Shown here one piece after another: positions 57,410 to 64,000 of a stretch of DNA of 64,000 bases. Position 1 is the first letter of the stretch. Each line of letters begins with the position of its first letter. The stretch is from contig CAMGYJ010000011.1 in the NCBI GenBank assembly GCA_946122785.1, forward strand, positions 18,724,001 to 18,788,000, written 5' to 3'. The translations under genes and the position numbers were made by a program. The stretch is from Linum tenue. Taxonomy: Eukaryota > Streptophyta > Magnoliopsida > Malpighiales > Linaceae. Under the pieces are notes generated by a model. The model worked only from the letters and a program-made list of their open reading frames with translations, did not search any database and was not told where the DNA came from.

Positions 57410-58892
57410 TGATAGACCGTCATTTGCACATGTTTTCCCCTTTTGTTTCTTGATTGTTTGAGCTTGAATTACCGTGTCTTTGGCCTATTTTACGCTAGGT
57501 TGTGTTCCTTTGTCACATTTCAGGTCCTAGCACATAAAGTGAAGCATAGGCGCAAGTTTCAAGTCAATCAGAGATCAATTGGTGATTCGGGAGCAGAAAC
57601 TCGGGCATGACCTGAAGAAGAATTGATTTCTACCTCACTTTATGGACAGAGAATCATGCAAGCTTGTTATGAAACGAAAGAGGACGAGACTACGAGCGTC
57701 TGGGATCAAACGGCGACTGATTCGGAGTCCGGACGAGGGAGAAACGAAGCATTAAACAGAGGCTGAGCAAGCTGCACGGGCAGACCAGGGAGGCGCACGG
57801 CCGTGCAACATATAATTCTGGCCGTGCGCTCTCTGCCGAGGCCTTGCACGGGCAAAATCCAGCCTTGCACGGCCGTGCAAGATGGTTGAAGGCTGAACTA
57901 AGTGAAACGGTGCGTTTTGAGGGTGCACGGCCAGAATGGTGTTGTGCACGGCCGTGCACCTGGCCGTGCAACTCGGGGAAGCCTGTTTTTAAGCCTAATC
58001 CGAGCCAAAAGGGAAGAGAGTTGGGTTTTGGATCCCAAACACCCAAGGGACGAACCCTAGAGAGAGAGAGCGACTTGGGAGCATTCTTGGAGCTATTTTG
58101 GAGGATTTCTTCGCCATTGGAGCTCGGGAATCAAGCCCGGACTTGAAGACTGATCATCTGAAGATTCTTACTGCAGTCTCTCTTCTCTATGGAGTACTTC
58201 CCTTCACTTAGGTTTTGAGGAACCCTAGCCATGTTTGTTTGATTGGATGATTGTATGAGTACTCTGACTTGATAATCTTGAGTTCATATTCAATCTATGC
58301 ATGTTTTCACGATTCAATTCTGCTTTAGTCGAGATTATTGATTCTGCTTTGATCCTATGAGAGCGAATACCTGATTAGGTCAATAGAGCACCATAGATTG
58401 ATAGTAGTGGATTGATTGCTTTAGTCGAGGGTTGATTCACTGCTTTGTATCGATTGAGAACCTCATTCGATAGAGGGAGTCTAGTTCAGAACGCCTTGAT
58501 CGATTGTTCTAGAGAAGGATACGTCCCTCTAGGCAATTGACTCAAGAGGGCCTTGTTCCTTTAGTCGAGACTCAAGGTCTAGTCAAGGATTCTCCGCATT
58601 GTGAATGAAAGTGAAACAAGTTAGAGATCATCAATCGTTAATCTGGCTAGTGGCTAGGGGGAATCATATCTAAGTGAGTTCCCAACCTGTAATTAGATTA
58701 ACTTTAACTGTAGTTTGCTAGAGTAGTTTTAGTTCTTTCAACTTAATCTGTTTTGCTAGATAACGAACTGAAGCTGAGTAATAGTAACTCTAGAGACCCG
58801 TGGATTCGATATTTATTACTTGAGCCACTATATTGCAGTCCCTTTCATTGGTTACACTTGGCCATTGTTAGGAGTTGTGTTTTAGCGAGTCA
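57410..58892 (+). repeat. 5' LTR of the young element
   Basis: It is 1483 bp, begins TGATAGACCGTC and ends GCGAGTCA, and contains tttcaggtcctagca at about 57519. Its promoter region holds cacggccgtg palindromes. Confidence 0.97.
57770..57975 (+). promoter_or_regulatory. LTR palindrome array with CACGGCCGTG core
   Basis: Perfect palindromes lie at 57794-57805 (gcacggccgtgc), 57865-57880 (ttgcacggccgtgcaa) and 57944-57959 (gtgcacggccgtgcac), with at least four half-sites (gcacgggc, ggccgtgc) between. A tttttaag TATA-like segment follows at about 57983. The array is repeated in the 3' LTR (62350-62555). The role as a promoter element is inference. Confidence 0.6.
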
Positions 58893-58898
58893 AGTTTT

Positions 58899-58916
58899 TG
58901 GCGCCGTTGCCGGGGA
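58899..58916 (+). other. Primer-binding site, tRNA-Asp
   Basis: TGGCGCCGTTGCCGGGGA begins six bases after the 5' LTR and is an exact complement of the plant tRNA-Asp 3' end with CCA. Confidence 0.95.
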
Positions 58917-59028
58917 CTTTCTAGAGTATTAGGAAAGGCAGAAGTTTGTTACTTTAGCGTTTTTCTTTTGTTTTCCACCCTTGCTTTTCACTTGGGTGTT
59001 TTTGTTTTTGTTGGTGCAGATCTGACTC

Positions 59029-60165
59029 ATGGATCCTCATGGCTTCTCCAATCATTGGGGGTATCCACCACCACCCGAGTGGTATTACCCCGAGACCCCC
59101 TGGAGCAATCAAGGAGGAGAAGACTATGGATTCGGGTTCCAGTACCAACCCCCTTACTACGGAGAACAACCGGACCCCTGGGCATATCAAGAACAACCTC
59201 ATTATCAAGAAGAATTTCTCCCACAACCAGAAGGGCCATCGGAGCTGGAGTTACTCCTGGAGCAGTTTACTCGAGCCTCTGAGAGAATATGCTCCAGGAT
59301 GGATCATCAAATCCAAGCCCTTCCCTCTTCCGATCCCTCATATCTCCGTGATATGGAGGAGGCTGTTCAACGCTCAGCGAAGCAAACAGAGTGGGTTGAG
59401 CAAGTTTGTGCACAACTTGCTCAAGATCACCCTTCTGCTACCATACAAGAAGAGGAGGAGGAAGAAGCAGGCTACAAGGACATTGTGGAGCACACAGAAG
59501 TTGTCACGGAGAGCTCCCGGGATGATCATGATCAGGAATGTCCTGTCGTAGCCGACCACCCTTTCCCACATCCCACACTGAGCTTCGAAGAGGTGGGCAT
59601 GAGTGAGGAGATGCAAGAAGATCTCATGAAAGAAATTGCTTGGCAACTTGCTCTCCAATCCGTGCTAGAAGAAGAAGAGCAAGAAAGGGTGCAGAAAGAG
59701 GTTGTGGAGGATGACGAAAGTGAAGCTGGAGTAGTTCTTGATCATTTCCCAGGGGTGATACCACATGAAGAAGAAAGGGAGGTTGAAGAAGCAATTGGCG
59801 TCCAGGCTGAGGACGAAGTTGAGGTGGAAGAGGCCTGCACCGGCCATGAGTTACATGTGATATCTCCACCAAACTTCGAGGAGCTGCTTGGCAAGGATCC
59901 ATTTGCAGTGTCTCTTTGCCAGACCAAGGCCACTTCGACATCGGTCCCTCTTGGTGGACGTGATGGTGGCCAAACGATGCTGTCATATCTGGTTTGGGGC
60001 AATGAGACGAGAGAAGAGAAGAAGAGGTCTCGAGGGTGGAGACTTCATCTGCATCAAGTACACGAGCCTTCATCACCTGCCGCACCACATGCTCGTGACT
60101 TGAGACTCCACCTCATCGACGAGAACCTCAACTTCAAGGAGGTTCTAGCATGGACCGAAACTTAG
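59029..60165 (+). CDS. Orphan acidic protein of the non-autonomous retrotransposon
   Basis: An intact 378-codon frame starts about 110 bp after the primer site. Residues 1-75 are rich in Y, W, P, Q, G and F (DPHGFSNHWGY, YQPPYYGEQPDPW). Residues about 76-100 form a likely helix (LELLLEQFTRASERICSRM). Residues about 125-290 are very acidic with long Glu runs and repeated EEVQED/EEEEQER-like helices. The C terminus is basic then ends DLRLHLIDENLNFKEVL. There is no zinc knuckle, protease, polymerase or integrase motif. The P/Q/Y-rich segment followed by a LEQF helix is reminiscent of the linker after the gag core in Athila/Tat polyproteins, so a deleted gag origin is possible (inference). The same ORF is present but broken in the element at 35853. 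Confidence 0.88.
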   Translation: MDPHGFSNHWGYPPPPEWYYPETPWSNQGGEDYGFGFQYQPPYYGEQPDPWAYQEQPHYQEEFLPQPEGPSELELLLEQFTRASERICSRMDHQIQALPSSDPSYLRDMEEAVQRSAKQTEWVEQVCAQLAQDHPSATIQEEEEEEAGYKDIVEHTEVVTESSRDDHDQECPVVADHPFPHPTLSFEEVGMSEEMQEDLMKEIAWQLALQSVLEEEEQERVQKEVVEDDESEAGVVLDHFPGVIPHEEEREVEEAIGVQAEDEVEVEEACTGHELHVISPPNFEELLGKDPFAVSLCQTKATSTSVPLGGRDGGQTMLSYLVWGNETREEKKRSRGWRLHLHQVHEPSSPAAPHARDLRLHLIDENLNFKEVLAWTET

Positions 60166-60203
60166 GAGCCATCGTCCGGCTCACGACGTGAAAGAAGCGC
60201 TTG

Positions 60204-60220
60204 TTGGGAGGCAACCCAAC
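60204..60220 (+). other. Conserved hairpin after the last ORF
   Basis: gttgggaggcaacccaac forms a ttggg/cccaa stem. It recurs 3' of the ORF in the element at 35853 (about 39037-39055). A variant (gggaggaaacc) lies 3' of the gag-protease ORF near 17095. It may mark RNA 3' processing or packaging (inference). Confidence 0.55.
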
Positions 60221-60442
60221 CAGTCGGTTTGCATTTTTTCCCCTATTTCTCTTCGGTTGAGTCAGTTTTGTTCTTTGATTTTAGAGTCCATAACTCAACC
60301 TTTGTGAGATTTGTGTGGTGTTTGTGTTTCGACCACTCTCTCCTCATGGAATGCACCGCCTGCCTCGTCCACCATCATTCACCTTGACCCGGTAACATCG
60401 TTCCCCTTATCTCTCCCTCTACTCCATTGAGGGCAATGTCGT

Positions 60443-60460
60443 GCTTAAGTGTGGGGGGAT
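60443..60460 (+). other. Internal polypurine-like tract
   Basis: gcttaagtgtggggggat resembles the true tract ggttaagtgtgggggag at 61971-61987. Both elements of the family keep the pair. Confidence 0.6.
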
Positions 60461-61973
60461 GTTTTGTATCGGTTGGAATAATTATGATGGTGCTTGGAGC
60501 CTAGTCCGCTGTCCGAATCTTACGATTTGAGGGCTCCAAGTACTGCTGTTTGATCATATTGGCACTGTGTTTTGATAGATGAGTTGATTGGTTTTCGGAT
60601 TAATGCATGCCAACTTGTTTGCGACTAGGACAACCTATGATGAGGACTGAGATGTGCAGTAGAACGATGTAGGGGTTCAGTTTTTCAACTGTTTGCTTGC
60701 CAACTGTGACTTGATCTGACTTGATCTGATTACTTGTTCTTGACAGTCGTTTATGCATCTAGTTCAGGGTATCAAAATGTGAGATAGAGCATATAGGTAG
60801 CCATGTGAGATTTGAGCCTGCTCGTTTCTTTCTTGTGCGATAGATCCCTCTTCCATGATGTGTAGCATTCACGTTGTCACTAGCTAAAATGATGGGGGCA
60901 TAGGATTAGCCCACGCCCAAAACTGACTGTCCTGATGTGTCATATCCCCTAGTCAGCCCCTTTGAGCCGTGTGTTATCCTTTCTTTTGGTCTATAATGGA
61001 AAAAATCACCCTTGTTGCATCTTGTAGAAGGTTCCACAGTGTGGTTTTTATATATTCTCTGCTGTTTCTGCTAAAGTCTATGTGAGTGTTGGAGGTAGTG
61101 CTTAAAAGTTGGGCGGATGTTTGAAATATGTGCAGGAGTGGTAGCTCTCTTAAGAAATGAAAAGAAAAATGAAAGTAAAACAAAGAAAAATTGAAAGCAA
61201 AAGAGAGCCACTACCAAAAATCTGAATAATGCCCAGTAAGTAGTGTTTCTTAGCAGTCTGGCTTGGAAATACTGATGTTTATGCCTCCTTCGCTCTTGTG
61301 CTCTTAAGATATTGAGTAATGCAGAATAGCAGAAAGAAAATACCGGGTTGTTTGACTGTGATTGTGTGTTTGGAAAATGTGGAACCTTTTGCTATGAATA
61401 CTTCCACCACTTAAAAGGCCTTTTCCCCATGTCCAAGACCCTAGCCAGTCATTTGAACCTGTGTCTAAGACCTCCTGATTAGTTAGTGGTGACACCCCAC
61501 ATGTGAACTCTAGCATTTAGAGGCTGCCATCATGGTGAAGAGATGATAGGTATTGAGAGAAATAGCATGCGCATCTTTCGCATCAAATTGTCCTGACCCC
61601 ACTGGTCGAGAGTGAGTGATTCATTTTCATTTTCTATATGCTCTTGTACCCCGGTGAGGACCTAGATTGCTCGGTCTCTATTATGATGTCTTGAGTTGGA
61701 TGCATGAGCTGACTGTTTTGAGTAAGTGGTTGAATCAAGTCTAGGTTGGCCAGTGAACAGACGGGAGACTCTTCCTTTACTCGATTTGCTGCACTCGAAT
61801 GTCCTTTGTGGTGGTTGTCCAGGTTGTTATTGAGGTTGTGCATGTATTGATGTTTGAAAACTAGTGCGATTCACGTGTTTTGTGCCTTTATGACTTGTCC
61901 CCAATGTTGGTTGATTGAAATATTTAAGCTTACCTAGTGTCTGACTTGGTTTGCTTGGGGACAAGCAAACGGT

Positions 61974-61989
61974 TAAGTGTGGGGGAGTT
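61974..61989 (+). other. Polypurine tract of the young element
   Basis: taagtgtgggggagtt lies immediately before the 3' LTR. Confidence 0.92.
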
Positions 61990-63475
61990 TGATAGACCGT
62001 CATTTGCACATGTTTTCCCCTTTTGTTTCTTGATTGTTTGAGCTTGAATTACCGTGTCTTTGGCCTATTTTACGCTAGGTTGTGTTCCTTTGTCACATTT
62101 CAGGTCCTAGCACATAAAGTGAAGCATAGGCGCAAGTTTCAAGTCAATCAGAGATCAATTGGTGATTCGGGAGCAGAAACTCGGGCATGACCTGAAGAAG
62201 AATTGATTTCTACCTCACTTTATGGACAGAGAATCATGCAAGCTTGTTATGAAACGAAAGAGGACGAGACTACGAGCATCTGGGATCAAACGGCGACTGA
62301 TTCGGAGTCCGGACGAGGGAGAAACGAAGCATTAAACAGAGGCTGAGCAAGCTGCACGGGCAGACCAGGGAGGCGCACGGCCGTGCAACATATAATTCTG
62401 GCCGTGCGCTCTCTGCCGAGGCCTTGCACGGGCAAAATCCAGCCTTGCACGGCCGTGCAAGATGGTTGAAGGCTGAACTAAGTGAAACGGTGCGTTTTGA
62501 GGGTGCACGGCCAGAATGGTGTTGTGCACGGCCGTGCACCTGGCCGTGCAACTCGGGGAAGCCTGTTTTTAAGCCTAATCCGAGCCAAAAGGGAAGAGAG
62601 CTGGGTTTTGGATCCCAAACACCCAAGGGACGAACCCTAGAGAGAGAGAGCGACTTGGGAGCATTCTTGGAGCTATTTTGGAGGATTTCTTCGCCATTGG
62701 AGCTCGGGAATCAAGCCCGGACTTGAAGACTGATCATCTGAAGATTCTTACTGCAGTCTCTCTCTTCTCTATGGAGTAACTTCCCTTCACTTAGGTTTTG
62801 AGGAACCCTAGCCATGTTTGTTTGATTGGATGATTGTATGAGTACTCTGACTTGATAATCTTGAGTTCATATTCAATCTATGCATGTTTTCACGATTCAA
62901 TTCTGCTTTAGTCGAGATTATTGATTCTGCTTTGATCCTATGAGAGCGAATACCTGATTAGGTCAATAGAGCACCATAGATTGATAGTAGTGGATTGATT
63001 GCTTTAGTCGAGGGTTGATTCACTGCTTTGTATCGATTGAGAACCTCATTCGATAGAGGGAGTCTAGTTCAGAACGCCTTGATCGATTGTTCTAGAGAAG
63101 GATACGTCCCTCTAGGCAATTGACTCAAGAGGGCCTTGTTCCTTTAGTCGAGACTCAAGGTCTAGTCAAGGATTCTCCGCATTGTGAATGAAAGTGAAAC
63201 AAGTTAGAGATCATCAATCGTTAATCTGGCTAGTGGCTAGGGGGAATCATATCTAAGTGAGTTCCCAACCTGTAATTAGATTAACTTTAACTGTAGTTTG
63301 CTAGAGTAGTTTTAGTTCTTTCAACTTAATCTGTTTTGCTAGATAACGAACTGAAGCTGAGTAATAGTAACTCTAGAGACCCGTGGATTCGATATTTATT
63401 ACTTGAGCCACTATACTGCAGTCCCTTTCATTGGTTACACTTGGCCATTGTTAGGAGTTGTGTTTTAGCGAGTCA
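61990..63475 (+). repeat. 3' LTR of the young element
   Basis: It is 1486 bp and nearly identical to the 5' LTR. It is followed by AATAC and then by the resumed coding sequence of the FAR1-related gene. Confidence 0.97.
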
Positions 63476-64000
63476 AATACCATGTCGTCATATGATTTTT
63501 GTACTGAAAGAAGAGAGCATACTGGAACTTCCTGAAGGCCTAGTACGTCGAAGATGGTCAAAGAAGCCGAAGACACTAGAGAGCTTGGACGAACCGGGCA
63601 GACTAGATGAATCGCAACTTTTCGCATTGAGGTTTGCCATGACTATCACTTTTAATTTATATTTTTTAGTATTGGTTCGAAGCTAGGTGAACATTAATTT
63701 TACTCACTTTGTATAAAATCTTGTGTCAATCAGGTATGGTACTATTCAACAACACAGCTTACAACTAATGTTAAAAGGGGCAAAATCTAGTGAGTGCTTC
63801 AAGATTGCTCGTGAGGGAATTCAATCATTATGTGAACAGTTGGACATGGTGGACACTGGCAACGTGGACATACCCGGCATTAATAGGCCGAAGGCGAATG
63901 AAATTTTGTTGGATCCATTACAAGTCAAAGCTAAAGGTTCGGGGGCTAAAAAATCTAAACGGAAGAAAGGAGAACCACGACAGTGTAGCAATTGCCAGGA
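63476..64000 (+). pseudogene. FAR1-related / MULE transposase-like gene, 3' part
   Basis: Directly after the duplicated AATAC the frame resumes with PCRHMIFVL, the second half of the SWIM zinc finger (C-x-C then C-x-H) begun before 57410. Exon 2 ends at 63631, a GT-AG intron spans 63632-63733, and exon 3 runs from 63734 past the window edge. It reads YGTIQQHSLQLMLKGA, a DPLQVKAKGSGAKK segment and then QCSNCQ, the start of a C-terminal zinc-knuckle-like motif common in FRS proteins. The gene is truncated by the window. Confidence 0.85.

Larger units (their letters stand above)
60166..61973 (+). other. 3' noncoding region of the young element
   Basis: About 1.8 kb lies between the ORF stop and the polypurine tract. 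It holds the gttgggaggcaacccaac hairpin (60204-60220), an internal polypurine-like tract (60443-60460), and stretches shared with 37290-39040 and with blocks A and B. No coding frame is supported. Confidence 0.8.
57410..63475 (+). mobile_element. Very young non-autonomous LTR retrotransposon with one orphan ORF
   Basis: The 5' LTR 57410-58892 and 3' LTR 61990-63475 are almost identical. By eye they differ at three substitutions (57699, 58021 and 58836 in the 5' copy) plus small insertions totalling 3 bp in the 3' copy. AATAC is duplicated exactly (57405-57409 and 63476-63480). A tRNA-Asp primer site follows the 5' LTR and a polypurine tract precedes the 3' LTR. The only ORF (59029-60165) is intact. 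No protease, reverse transcriptase or integrase is present, so proteins in trans, probably from an Athila-like Ty3/gypsy element sharing primer site and LTR landmarks, must mobilise it. It is inserted in an exon of the FAR1-related gene. Confidence 0.96.

Noticed and set aside
57690..58146. Open frames on both strands in the LTR (repeated at 62270-62726)
   Set aside because: They fall in the GC-rich palindrome array of the LTR and have low-complexity translations (repeated A-R-P and H-G-R), with no domain. They are a by-product of composition.

Overview
This is nuclear DNA from a plant, most likely a eudicot. The evidence is Ty1/copia (Sirevirus-type) and Ty3/gypsy (Athila/Tat-like and chromovirus-like) retrotransposons with plant tRNA primer sites, hAT and MULE DNA transposons with MITEs, and a FAR1-related (MULE transposase-like) gene with GT-AG introns. 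The species cannot be read from the sequence. I see no rRNA, tRNA, CRISPR or prokaryotic features. Nearly all of the window is transposable element, much of it nested.

1-5489: a hAT remnant (239-2418, 8-bp target duplication) holds a nested MULE-like element (778-2214). A hAT MITE (2573-2996), a retropepsin fragment (3754-4248) and Athila-like 3' noncoding DNA follow.

4250-29324: a large degraded minus-strand Athila-like composite. Its 5' LTR (27850-29324), tRNA-Asp primer site and gag-protease (25379-27696) lie at the right. A roughly 3.5-kb unit with an Athila ORF1-like pseudogene occurs twice in tandem (blocks A and B). Block A carries three solo LTRs (5490-8114, 9147-10788, 11251-12593) that block B lacks. 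A complete copia element with an extra third ORF (17362-25282) is nested between the gag-protease and block B.

29325-50700: MITEs, a 456-bp tandem duplication, a pseudogene of a plant mobile ORF, and a low-copy repeat whose left copy took two LTR elements. These are a minus-strand non-autonomous element (35853-41867) and a gag-protease-only chromovirus-like element (41913-46391). The right copy (47945-48490) is an empty site for both. Tandem repeats and paired MITEs follow.

50871-64000: an intact 283-codon ORF, a nine-exon minus-strand Ulp1-like gene (53155-55037), and a divergent FAR1-related gene (55601 to past the window end). The FAR1-related gene is split inside its SWIM zinc finger by a very young non-autonomous LTR retrotransposon (57410-63475). 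That element carries one intact acidic ORF of unknown family.

Most interesting points: (i) two copies of a non-autonomous LTR element with an orphan acidic ORF, one almost brand new; (ii) LTR promoters that carry family-specific palindrome arrays built on a shared ACGG/CCGT core just upstream of the TATA-like box; (iii) an array of five or six hairpins with constant loops and co-varying stems inside a solo LTR; (iv) a Ulp1-like/FAR1-like divergent gene pair in which the Ulp1-like protein lacks the expected catalytic cysteine; (v) an ORF family found both as a free unit and as the third ORF of the copia element.
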